Below, in pieces: positions 1-10,113 of a stretch of DNA of 64,000 nucleotides. A program made the translations under genes and the position numbers. Every line of letters begins with the position of its first letter. Within the stretch, counting starts at the first letter, position 1. The notes under the pieces are model-generated. The model did no database searches. It saw only the letters and a list, made by a program, of their open reading frames with translations, and was not told where the DNA came from. This DNA is from Oikopleura dioica (taxonomy: Eukaryota > Chordata > Appendicularia > Copelata > Oikopleuridae), in the NCBI GenBank assembly GCA_907165135.1, contig OU015567.1, forward strand, positions 563,001 through 627,000, given 5' to 3'.

Positions 1-124
1 ATAATATTTGTAAAGCATTAAGGGTAGAGTAAGACGTTTTTCTTTAGTCTATCAAAATTTCGAAAGGGGGGGACACAAGGAACCAACCAAAACCAGCAGA
101 AGAATGGGTAGAACTGACGGCGCG

Positions 125-422
125 CTACCCCCCTAGGATTATTTTTGTGGACGCGATAAGGGGCGTCATGACGAGCTCTATCGAAAATTCCTTTCGTCCG
201 GCCCACAGGCTGAATCATAGACACAGATGCAGTCTCCAGCAAAATCCCAAAGTTGAATCATCGGCAATCGCTTTGATTGGACATCACCCCTTGACTCCAC
301 GTGGAGCTTTTGGATATGAGCCCCTGAGTCTGATTCAACCTGTGGGCCGGACGATAGGAATTTTTGATAGAGCTCGTCATGACGCCCCTTATCGCGTCCA
401 CAAAAATAATCCTTGGGGGTAG
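125..422. repeat. Foldback element, about 95-bp inverted arms
   Basis: The left arm (about 125-222) reappears in reverse complement at about 325-422, with a central spacer of about 100 bp. Both arms contain the same GACGCGATAAGGGGCGTCAT block and a GGCCCACAGG-type block. This is the structure of a foldback or MITE-type non-autonomous DNA transposon. Short ORFs here run through both arms and are not genes. No clear target-site duplication was identified. Confidence 0.8.
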
Positions 423-767
423 TGCATTACGCAGTGAAAGCGCTGCAAAAATGAGTTTTTCTTCCTTTACGGTATTCAAATAAACTTGTAGAACTCTGAT
501 TTTCATATATTTTGTTAAACAAAGCGCACTTGATATTCTGTTAAAATTTCATGAGGGGGCTAAAAGCGAAACCTTCCAAAACCACCGGATGACTGAGAGT
601 GACGCGCTTACTAAGGCTCTTTCCATGCGCTTGGACTCTGTTGACATTGCTCCCCGTGTAAGGTTCGAACCTTTTTGCATAAGGTGACAAAACCTAGTGG
701 TTCGATATGAAATCTAGGGATTTCCGGAACTCATTCCATTAGTACTATGTAAATTATGAAATTAACA
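423..767. other. Stretch without a recognisable gene
   Basis: I see no gene. A tRNA-like T-arm string GGTTCGAACC lies at about 667-676, but no complete cloverleaf could be built around it. Confidence 0.4.
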
Positions 768-1098
768 CTTCCTGAAGGTAGACGGCGGGTTCCATTCTTT
801 GTGAAGAATGATTCTTTTTTCAAAGAATGGTTCTTTTTCGCAAAGAATCATTCTTTTTTAAGAATACTTGAAACATCGCATAAAAGACAGTCAAAAGTTC
901 AGAAACAAAATCCTGTTTATGCAAATAACTTAGGAGCGAGTGTGCGCTTCGCGCCAGTGATCAGGGAAACTCCAGAGAGTTTGATATCCAAGAATTTTTA
1001 TATATCCGAAAAACCTATTTTTACCTTATTTTCTCTAGAAAATTGGAAAAAAGAATGATTCTTTAAAAAGAATGGAATCCGCCGTCACCCCTTCCTGA
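768..1098. repeat. Small inverted-repeat element
   Basis: The sequence from about 768 (CTTCCTGAAGG, then ACGGCGGGTTCCATTCTTT) returns in reverse complement at about 1050-1098 (AAAGAATGGAATCCGCCGTC). The region between the arms carries several copies of AAAGAATGATTC-like strings in both orientations. The 100-codon ORF at 756-1058 is inside the repeat and is not considered a gene. Confidence 0.7.
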
Positions 1099-1460
1099 AT
1101 TCGAAAAAAAAACTTGTCGACCATGAAATTGCTTCTCAAGAAGAGATTGACAGATCTAAAGAGACTCTTAATAACTTCAATATCGATTAAAATAAATAAG
1201 CTATCCTAATCTCCATCAAAAATTACCCATAGATATGAAATTTCCCCAAAAAAGCATGGATTTTGGTGATTTTCTCCAAGCGCACTAAAGGCGCGCCCCT
1301 CCTTGCGAGCACCACCACGCGTGTCTCTTGTCATTTTTTAAATAGCAGATTCGTGATCAGCACAAAAAACTGATATAAACACTTAAATTTCAAGAAAAAA
1401 GACAGAGTTCGATTTTCCCGATAGAAACCCTAATCATGGATCATAGAATAAGATTTGATT
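1099..1460. other. Stretch without a recognisable gene
   Basis: AT-rich sequence downstream of the minus-strand gene at 1461-3236. I see nothing specific in it. Confidence 0.4.
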
Positions 1461-1865
1461 CTACTCCTTCGTATTTTGATCGATTTTAAAATTCCTTGAA
1501 TCGTTTGAATCTATTGATTCTATTTTTTGAGTTTTCGATGTTCGAAATTCGTTTTGATATTGGTCATAAGTTCGAAGTGGTGGTAAGCGATGATGTACAG
1601 CTCTATAATTCCTCAAGTTATTTTTGGGAGGATCAAGAAGAACTGGAATTTTCAAATGGAGCTCTGTCTCATCTTCATCGCTTATTTGATTATTTTCTTG
1701 ATTGCCTTCTTGATTTTCATGTTCTGGAAGTGAATTGGTATACGAAACAATATTGTCCGTGTCAATCTTGCAATCAATTTCGTTGAAATGACATGTGCAA
1801 AAAAACATTCGATGAAAACAGCATTGATCAGTACAGCCGCAGAAGAGTTTCCAGATTATATACTC
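1461..1865 (-). pseudogene. Open frame continuing past the stop of the upstream gene
   Basis: Directly after the TAA that closes the minus-strand gene at 1866, the same frame stays open for about 134 codons to 1461. The first 25 residues are very Cys-rich (CGC, QCC and CTC motifs), followed by an acidic, Asn/Glu-rich tail. Either the gene has gained an internal stop, or an unrecognised intron removes the TAA, or the frame is open by chance. I do not recognise the sequence. Confidence 0.3.
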
Positions 1866-3236
1866 TTAATGCATAAAATAATGACTTGAGCACTTTCCTT
1901 TTTCATTACCAAAACAGCTCTTTCTCTTCGGATTAAAAATATAGCGCTTCAAATTCCTCGGGAACGGTTTTTTTGATCCTTCTTCATAAAGTTCCACAGT
2001 AAAATGGTGACAATTTGAAGTGAAATTGCTGTATTCTGACCAGCCATTGTTTTTCATGGCGAAAAATTTTCGCCGGAAAGATGCAGTTATCTTAATTATT
2101 ATGAACAATTATTTCTTAAAAATCTTAAAAGCTTTAAAATAATCCATTATTTTTTCTTGTTCTTATGCCAATTGCTCGAAACATGCTGATTTGATTTTCT
2201 GTTTTTAGTGAATTCAATATTATAAATATATAATCGCATTCCAATAATTTTCCCTACATGATTATTCCAAGGCAGCCTCAACAGACAATTTTTATAAAGG
2301 ATTTTTATCTGATCATAACGAACAGAGGAAATAAATTCAATTCTTTTAATTCAAAAATCTTTTAAACCTCATTCAGCTCTTCAGCATTATCAGTTGGTAG
2401 ATCGTCCAATTTGATGAGTTCTTAAAGATTATTTTAAGAATTTAATAAATTTGAGAATAATTATCATTCTTGAATCGAATTTTAAAGAAAAAATATTTTA
2501 AAAGATTTAAAATATTTAAGTTCTGATCTTAAACGACAATATTTATAAATAGATAGCATCATAATATGAATGTTTACATCAAATGAGTCAAAGAGAATGA
2601 AGCGTTTTCCTCAATCTGTGGTAGAAACCTTCCTTATGAAGCAATATATTCTTATATTTTTACACAATCTTCCACAATATTTTTAGAAGGTCTTTTTTTA
2701 TCATTATTCCTATCGTTGCCTTACCGTGTTCAAATTTTTCAAAATTCGGTCGATTGGCTGATTTGCTTAGAAGGGTTAACTGGCAGCTTCCGCTCACATA
2801 GTCATATTTGAAGGGCCATACAATAAGGGCAGTGTGATAAGTCAAATCCCCACCGCAGCAGAAAATGTCCAGGATACGACTATTAATGGTCTCTCTTGTC
2901 ATCTTAAACAAAAATTTTAGGAGATTCATTAAAGATCAAGGGTTAAATGTCTCGTTTTACCAGTTTATTTTAAACAAAAAGGATAATTTCTATTTATTAA
3001 ATATATGATTGGCGCTCGCGCTCAGGATAGAATATGTTCTTTTATTTTAGTTGAATTCTTACCCAGATTGCTGACTCGATGGGAATTTTTTTAATATGAA
3101 ATAAATAATCATCTTTCTCTTGTTGATTAATAAAGCTATCTGCATTGTTTAAGCTTTTATCTGTAGGCAAATTCTGCGGTTTGTCGTCGAACAAATCTTC
3201 TTTGAGCAGATCAACCTGTTGACTGAAATCTTTCAT
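1866..3236 (-). CDS. Unknown protein, four predicted exons
   Basis: Proposed exons, in transcript order, are 3236-3063, 2902-2725, 2420-2368 and 2090-1866 (209 aa). The junctions are GTAAGA, GTAAGG and GTTTAA donors with AG acceptors, and the phases (0, 1, 0) agree at each one. Exon 1 is acidic and helical-looking. Exon 2 has a CCGG segment and a YDYVSGSCQLTLL stretch, and exon 4 has four Cys and many basic residues. I do not recognise a family. No signal peptide is evident at the chosen ATG, so an upstream exon may exist. The third intron is weakly supported. In-frame coding potential continues beyond the stop (see 1461-1865), so the gene may be decayed. Confidence 0.4.
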
Positions 3237-3486
3237 CTTCAATCTTGTCGACCTTTCTGGGCTGATACTACTGCCGCGCCGAAGTTATTAATGTTTAATT
3301 GTTTTCCGAAATAAGATGATTTTTCGGATGACATGGGTTCAGGAAAAGTCCTTTTATAATGAAAATTTTCAAGTCGACCTTAGGTTACAGAGGAGTTTTT
3401 TTATTTTCTTAGTAAATTGATAAATTGCCGTTTATATGTACCAAAGAATTTTTAAGGGGTTTTGGATTAAAAACTAGGCTTTTTAA

Positions 3487-4007
3487 CCGCATGGGACAGA
3501 AGGTGTTTTCCACTGCACTTAAGGACTTTCTAGCTAAATAACTTCCGAACGAATTGTCCAAATTAGATAAAAATTAAAATGGTTGTTCCTTCATATAATT
3601 TGAGCAGGTTGGTAAGTTTCAAGGAATTATCGATTACCAACCGCCCTCTGCACCGGATTATATGCGGCCTAATTGGCCTCCCGCTGAGTGTTTGCCTATT
3701 GAAACCGAACCAATATCAAGACTTTTGTCCACTAAAAGGGGTTTTATATGTTTTCGATATCGCTGATTTCAAATATTGAATTAACTTTTTCGAGAAATCT
3801 AAATAAGAGATAATTTTGAAACCCATCTGAGATAAATGCCTTTTTTTCTGCAAATTTTGATAGCGGATTTGAGATCTACACCCCAAAATTAGTAATACTA
3901 CTACCAATGGGTATAATTTTCAAGTTTATCCGACGACTAGTTTTCTTAAGTGCAGTGGAATACACCTTCTGTCCGAGTGCCTCTATCCCCCGATCTGTCC
4001 CACGCGG
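3487..4007. mobile_element. TTAA-flanked non-autonomous DNA transposon
   Basis: TTAA occurs at 3483-3486 and again at 4008-4011. Inside are inverted termini CCGCATGGGACAGA and, read from the other end, CCGCGTGGGACAGA. A second inverted pair (GACAGAAGGTGT...CACTGCACTTAAG) lies further in at the left terminus and, inverted, at about 3946-3977. TTAA duplication is the hallmark of piggyBac-type transposition. No transposase is encoded in the 521 bp. Confidence 0.7.
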
Positions 4008-4011
4008 TTAA

Positions 4012-4288
4012 GGAGAAAGACTTCAACGAGACTGTTAAAGTTTTCAATGGTTGCGAAGTTCTCGAAAATGCTCATTGCCTGGCGCTTCAAATTGATGAAC
4101 GTTGAGCTGCGAAACAAGTAGAGATTGAAGAAGCGACTTAAGTTTAAGTGACTGATAAAGCCAATGTGAGGTATAATCGACAATTTTCCGAAAGAAAAAA
4201 TTGTCATTTCAGCGACAATCAGAAGTGCCAGCCCAGAAGTGCCAGCCAAGATATCCACTTGTGTACTGATGCTTTTTTTTCTAACCAT
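4012..4288 (-). other. Weak membrane-protein-like ORF
   Basis: A minus-strand frame reaching about 4288 encodes a hydrophobic stretch following VDILAGTSGLALL. It faintly resembles the region before the second transmembrane segment of ENaC/ASIC channels, but the diagnostic GxS motif is not preserved. The frame runs into the adjacent TTAA element, so at best this is a fragment. I would not call it a gene without expression data. Confidence 0.15.
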
Positions 4289-6832
4289 CTCTCTCTCTTT
4301 TTATCGAACTTTATTTTATCTGTCGACGGGCAGGAGGTAACCGATTTATAAGATCATCACCATAGACACTGTTTGATTTTTCAGAAAAGCTCTGCATGAA
4401 TCAAAATTCCCATAAAAATGAATTCATGTGGGGGGACGGGGGTTGGTTTTCATTTTTTTTTTCTCGAGAAACCTGTTTTTGGCCATTTAATTTTTTTATT
4501 TTTATGAGCACAGAAATTTAAGTCGGATCTTTGCTGTTAGATTTGGTGCACAGGCAGACAAGGACTTTTTTGCTATAATAATCCATTTTTTAAAAAGCGT
4601 TACCTGGATACGACAAAAGGTTTAGAATGCGTTTTCGTGTGCCCGCCCTAGCTGTAGCGACATTCTCGAAAAGAGCATCGCCCTGACCCCGGATGTTACT
4701 TTCTCGACCTTCGCAAATCATGAGCTTTGTTCATCTGCAATTCCAGTAAAATCAGCCCTCCGCTTCTTCGCTTTTTTAATAAAGTTGAATGTTCACAGAA
4801 ATTGGTGCACCGCAATTTGACGTCCGGCGGCGCGGAACACGCGATAATAAAAATGGAAATATTATATCGAGGCGGCGCGGGAATGTCGGGAACAACCGGT
4901 CACGTGGTCACCGCGGTGGAAATGATGACGACGGAGAGAGGTTTTTGGGGAGACATACTTGAATGTACAACTATTGTAATTTTTGGGAGAATGATGTAAC
5001 ATGCATTTTTCTGTTTTTTCGACTTGAAAATAGGAAAGATTGAGCATCTTAAATAACTGTTACTGAATCGATTATTCTAAATAATCACAAAATCAAGCAT
5101 AAGGGTACTACCGTCGATTTTCCAAATAACCGAAAATGCTACAAATTTTTTTGTCTTTTTTCGGAAGTTGGTGACTTCGAGCCAAAATTTATCCTGTTTC
5201 TACTCGAGAAATCAAGAAATCCTTCTGACAAATTCAAGATCTAAGATAGATCTACTGCTTTAGTTATTTCTGCTAACATTGATAGGTTTTGAGTTATTCG
5301 ACCGTCAAGTTGGGGAAATCGAAGTTAGTACCCTTAAAATCAGGAGCTGAATTTTGAGCAAGCTCAACTCGACTTTGAACTCAATCTTTTAGTCGTTTAA
5401 TTATTGGCATGCGTTATTGGCAAGATCATGAGTAGCAAACCAAATCTTACGTTGCGGCATTGCCGAAAATAAATTAATCCGGAAGCGACTCGCTTTTGTA
5501 AACAGGCAAACCCACGGCGACTGACGGAAATGAAGCTGCTGGAAACGCGATTTGTTTAACAAACGGGAAAGTTTATTTTCGAGTGATTTCTTTTACGTAT
5601 TCTAACTGCTTCGGTTTGAGAAACTCACGAGAGACGCTCTTTTTTGGTTCTCCTTTTTTCAGAATAAAAATTATCTTTCGCTTGATAAGTTTATTTTTCA
5701 ATTGGAAAAAAGACCGTTTTTTATCAAGAAAAATTCACTCGAAGCCGTCGCGATAAAACGTTCACAGCGCTTCCGGCTGATGATCGCTTGCTGAATTCAG
5801 CAATGGCGACTGTGGAACTTGTCACCCCTTGTCAAGACGCTGCATCTCACTTCACTGCCAATTATCATATCGCATGTTATCGCCACCCGTTGTTTTTGCT
5901 CTAGCTTTCGAGCAAAAAGCGAAAACGTGTGTGAATAAACAGTCATTTTTATTAAAAAATTTATTTGACCCTGACTCTGGTTTTCTGGTACCAGCTTTTC
6001 TCGGCAACCTATGTAGAAAACCTGACTCAGGATTCTGAAAAATCCGTGTAGCCAGTCAATTCTTCAGATTCTGGCAAAGCCGCTTCGCGGCTTCATTTTT
6101 TAAATGGCCGCTACGCGACTTTTTTGAAGATTTTTTCACCCTGACTCAGATTTTCTTCTCAAATTTCTGATACCAGATCGGCTCGGAAATCTGTGTAGAA
6201 TCCTGACTCAGGATCCTGAAAAAACCAATCAATTTTTCAGACTCTGGCAAAGCCGCTCCGCGACTTCGTTTTTTAAAAAGCCGCTTTGCGGCTTTTATTG
6301 AAGACTTTTCTAAACCCTGACTCAGGGTTTCCATTCAGGTTGCCGAGCAAAGAAAAAAGGTCAGGAATCCTGACTCAGGATACTAAAAATAGATTGATTT
6401 ATAATCCGACTCATAACTTCTATCAAACATTTCTGTCGGAAGTTACGAGTCTCGTAATTTTTGATGAATTGCTTTTTACGTTCATTTTCGAATCGTCGTC
6501 GTTATTTGATGTTTTAGAAACGAGCGGCTGAGAGAGAGAGAAAAGCTTGTTTCTGCGGGTAACCGCGCCTTCTGGTAACTTCTCAATTTAAATGTTTCTT
6601 TGCGCCGCGGTTGGAAGATGTTTGCAGCGGAGAATTACAACGGTAGAAGCGGGATTACAGCGGATAGAGAGGAACGTACCAGACCACTTCTATCACCATA
6701 AAACATCAGAAATAGAACCGTTTTTGGGAAAATTCGCCATATTTAATGAGCGTGAAGATAAAGTTCAATTATTTCCTCTGCAAATAGCTAACGATTGGAA
6801 GATTTGAGTAAAACTCATTCAAAAGTGAATAA
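4289..6832. other. Gene-poor stretch with dispersed repeats
   Basis: No ORF here looks like a gene. At 5955-6400 there is a cluster of CCTGACTCAGG termini paired with GCCGCTTCGCGGC hairpins, annotated separately. The remainder is A/T-rich unique sequence. Confidence 0.5.
5955..6400. repeat. Cluster of CCTGACTCAGG / GCCGCTTCGCGG repeats
   Basis: Several copies of CCTGACTCAG(G) occur here (about 5970, 6022, 6139, 6202, 6317 and 6368), often next to GGCAACCTGTGTAGAAAA-like sequence. Between them are hairpins such as GCCGCTTCGCGGC. The same family recurs at 16385-16470, 27797-27952, 40806-41170, 50425-50512, 51160-51240 and 54640-54745, where the copies are inverted-repeat elements. This block looks like two or more nested or partial copies. 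Confidence 0.65.
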
Positions 6833-8900
6833 ATGTTCAAAATTATTTTTCTTTTTTCTTTTCCCATCTTAGACGCGATTCGTCCTTTTCTTCGGGAAGG
6901 GCAATGTCCGTGAGTCTTGTATTTTATTATCGTTAAAATTGAACATGTATCTTTATCTTTTTTATGAGATATATTATTCTACATACCTCGGGTACCTGAT
7001 TTAGGGTCGCTTTTTTGGTCCTGAAATTCCGAAAAAACGACACTAAATTGAACGACACGAAATTTGGTGGCAAAAACAGTGTTGTTCAAAAAAGCGACAC
7101 TAAATTAGAATTTTCGGGATCCCGCTTTTTGAAAAAAACGACACTAAATTGGGCGACACTAAATCGGGTACCTGAGGTAATAGTTATATTTAAAATTATG
7201 AGTTATAACTTAGTAAATAAAAAAAAATAAAAGAGATGAAGAACTTGGCCTTCTTTGTGACAGTCAATGTTATAAGGAATTTCTTGCTTGTAAAGATGCG
7301 TGTAGCTCATCGTCCTGCGAGAGGGTTTGTCTGACTTCCTATATCGGTAAGATTTCTTTCTCTTGTTTTAATACCGATCAAGATTGCTACCGACTTTGCC
7401 CGTGCTTTGACGATTGCACAAATGGTTGTGATGGATGTAAAAATTCGGTTTGCTCCTGCCGATTGCCTGAAATCAATAATGTCGATTATCGACAATGCAT
7501 AAAAGAAGTAACTGATGAGTTTAATTCTTGTTTTGGGAATTGTACTGCTGATAGTTTCTGCTACCAAGAATGTACGTCGACACTCATAGATGATTCTGAA
7601 AAATATCCGTGTAATTCTGGATGTCCTCTCGGCTGTCCTTGTGAAACTGGATACGAATGTCAGCCTTATATTGCTTCTCTTTGTCAATCAACCTCTTCAA
7701 CTTTTGTCGATTTTAGTTATATGATTTCAGCCAATGGTCATATCAAGGATAGTTTCATAAAAAAATTTCAAGCAAAGAAAGCCAAATTATTCACGAAACT
7801 TTTGAAGGAAAATCGATATTACTCATCGCCCTTGACCTCTGCACCTTTTTTACGAGTAGCTGGCAGTGCTCTTTTAAAAAACGAAATGTTCATTTTTGGT
7901 GGTTACTCAGATCCGAAAAAGGTTTTTCTCAAAATTAAACAAAATTTGATATACCTCGGGTACCTGATTTAATGCGCTTTTTTGGCACCGAAATTTCGAA
8001 AATCCGGCATTAAATTGGAATCGTATGGTTGCCGATATTGGAATTGATCTACATATAATAATCTAACTTTGAAGATAGCTAAAATAACAAACTGTGCGAT
8101 AAAAGAAATCGGAAAGAGGCTCACATATAGTTTTGTATCGACGGCTGGATCACTTGTCACATTAGAAGAAGTTGTAGAAGAAACAATTTTATGTAATGCC
8201 AATGAAGACCCTCTCAAATGCGAAAGCTTTGATGGACAATTTCTTCGCCAAGTCAGCAATACCAAAATTCAGCATAACAGTGGTTGTATGGCTCGTTATC
8301 ATGGACAGGCTCTTATTATTGGGGGACAGCAGACAAACACTGTTGAGATACTTGAATTCAGGTAAAACAGGTTATTTTAATTATATAATAAATTAATGAT
8401 AGGAATTCATATCAATTATTCTTAGCGGTTGGCAGTATATAAAAGCTTTTCCATCGGAGGCGAAATTTTTTCATCAAGCCTGTACATCAGTTGGTAATGA
8501 AGTAATTACAGTCGGAGGATGGAATGACACTTACATAAAAGAAGTGTATTTTTTTAAAAATAATGAGTGGAGCATTGCCGGAATTATGCAAAACGTTTGT
8601 TTTATTTTATTTATTGATAAATTTTTTCTTAGTATCATAGGGATGGATCGATTATTTTTTTTGAAAATTTCTTCATTATCTTCGGTGGCTCAAATAAGTA
8701 GGACTTGATTTCACGTTATTAAGTTCAGTTTTATTTTTAGATACAATTCTGTTGAACGAGGCGAATGGCTTAATGATACTGTCATTTCAACACGAACAAT
8801 CCGTGATCATGGCGGCGATTGCTATCACCCAATTATCTTTGAAACAACTCCCGATATTTGCAGGGATTTTTGTAGCGAAGACTTTTGTTACCTTCCATAA
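6833..8900 (+). CDS. Secreted Cys-rich/kelch-like protein (copy 1)
   Basis: Six exons were reconstructed: 6833-6909, 7234-7921, 8075-8361, 8426-8594, 8633-8697 and 8741-8900, giving 481 aa. All junctions are GT-AG and phase-consistent. Residues 1-20 form a hydrophobic signal peptide. About 25-150 is a Cys-rich region with CPC and GC-type repeats. The rest contains kelch-like units with GG pairs (IFGGY, IIGGQ, TVGGW, IFGGS), typical of beta-propeller blades. The last exon adds a short Cys-rich tail ending at TAA 8898, followed by AATAAA at 8901. Secretion and a carbohydrate- or protein-binding role are inferred. Two TA-flanked transposon copies lie in introns 1 and 2 without breaking the reading frame. 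It is paralogous to the gene at 10114-12329. Confidence 0.8.
6986..7177. mobile_element. TA-flanked MITE in intron 1 of kelch gene 1
   Basis: TA dinucleotides at 6984-6985 and 7178-7179 bracket inverted termini CCTCGGGTACCTGATTTAG and CTAAATCGGGTACCTGAGG. TA duplication with such termini suggests a Tc1/mariner-type non-autonomous element. Internal strings of CGACACTAAATT repeat three times. No transposase is present. Confidence 0.8.
7954..8020. mobile_element. Truncated second copy of the same MITE, in intron 2
   Basis: After TA at 7952, the string CCTCGGGTACCTGATTTA matches the left terminus of the 6986-7177 element. It is followed by a diverged body ending near GGCATTAAATTGG. The right terminus is missing. 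It lies wholly within the intron between exons ending at 7921 and starting at 8075. Confidence 0.6.
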
Positions 8901-9197
8901 AATAAATTTTAATGACTGTTTTCTTGTTTCAAAATCTTGAAATTATAACCATTTTGGCAGAAATCACGCCGGTAAAATCCAAAAATTAAAGCCCTTTCTT
9001 TTAGTTTTTTCGACAATATTTAGAGTAAACACGTTAAAGTAGCAAAAATGTTTAGTATTTATCGCAAATAACCATAATATTTTTGGCAATTACTTTTAGT
9101 GAATAGCAGTATGTTTTCTCATCGAATTTTCCAAATATTTAAAAAACGTTTGGAGCGTGTTCTCATTTTCGCGGCGGTGTCAAAAAAGCGCTTTACA

Positions 9198-9452
9198 TCA
9201 GAAGAGGCAGGACTGGGCGGCTCCCATGTTCTGTGCGAAATTGAACAAGGAGAAATAATTGAGCAGCATCCAGAAAAGGGACGCCACCCTGAATACAAGA
9301 ACAGTTGTTTTCTCTTCTGGTGCTAGAATCGGCTGGACTGGTAGACTGCTTGTTTTGCCATTGGGAACTTGAATAACATGATTTGGAGAAACAAGATAAG
9401 AACAGTTAATGGCCCGTAATTGCGGAAGCTCATATCTTGCTCTCTTTTTCAT
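9198..9452 (-). other. Isolated 84-codon ORF of uncertain status
   Basis: This frame begins MKKRARYELPQLRAINC and reads like ordinary protein for about 55 residues. No flanking exon, signal peptide or family was recognised. It could be a fragment of an old gene or a chance frame. Confidence 0.2.
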
Positions 9453-9929
9453 GAACTTTCATGATTTCTTGCTCCTAGCGTAAAAAGAGTCCTCGAGGAA
9501 ATTTGTTTAACTAAAAATCCTCTGAACAGTATTTTTAGCTCAATTTCAGCTCCGGATTTTCCAGGCGCCTCGGAGATTCCAGAGAAAGAGAAGAGGTGAT
9601 AAAGATAGACGTAGCTTTGTATACGACTACATTTCTGAAGAAAAATGATAAGCCATCGGAGATAAGGGTGGAGCACATTTTTTGCTTTTGAAGATCTCAA
9701 CCCTTTTTTCTGATGGAAAATGGGGATTAATACTATCCAGGTAAAATAATGATAGATTTTTTTTGCCAAAATTTTCAAGATTTTTAAAAATTTTTATGAT
9801 TTTTAAAAAAATCCAGATTTTTTCAAAATTTTTATTATTTTTAAAAATTTTCAAGATTTTTTCGAAATTTTCAATTTTTTTTTAATTTTTAAAAATCTTC
9901 GTGATTTTCGATAAAAAAAAATTTAATGA

Positions 9930-9985
9930 TGAAGAACCCTAACCCTAACTCCACCCCTCTTTTTTCGAAACCCTAACCCCAATCG
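9930..9985. repeat. Telomere-like CCCTAA repeats
   Basis: Short interstitial runs of CCCTAACCCTAAC and CCCTAACCCC occur in an AT-rich stretch. Similar runs occur elsewhere in the window (30500, 40915, 41128, 42511, 46054, 46200 and 55772), often inside foldback elements. Confidence 0.6.
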
Positions 9986-10113
9986 CCCGAGATGACCGAA
10001 AATGACTTTCGATCTTTCAATCTTTGCACCCGGTCATATTTTTATTGCAATTTAAATATCCCTTCATCTGGGCGTGCAAAAGTAGCTTCGAATTTCAAAA
10101 TTTACGAACTAAA

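Noticed and set aside
640-700. tRNA-like B-box GGTTCGAACC
   Set aside because: The T-stem is a simple palindrome; no acceptor, D or anticodon arms could be paired around it.
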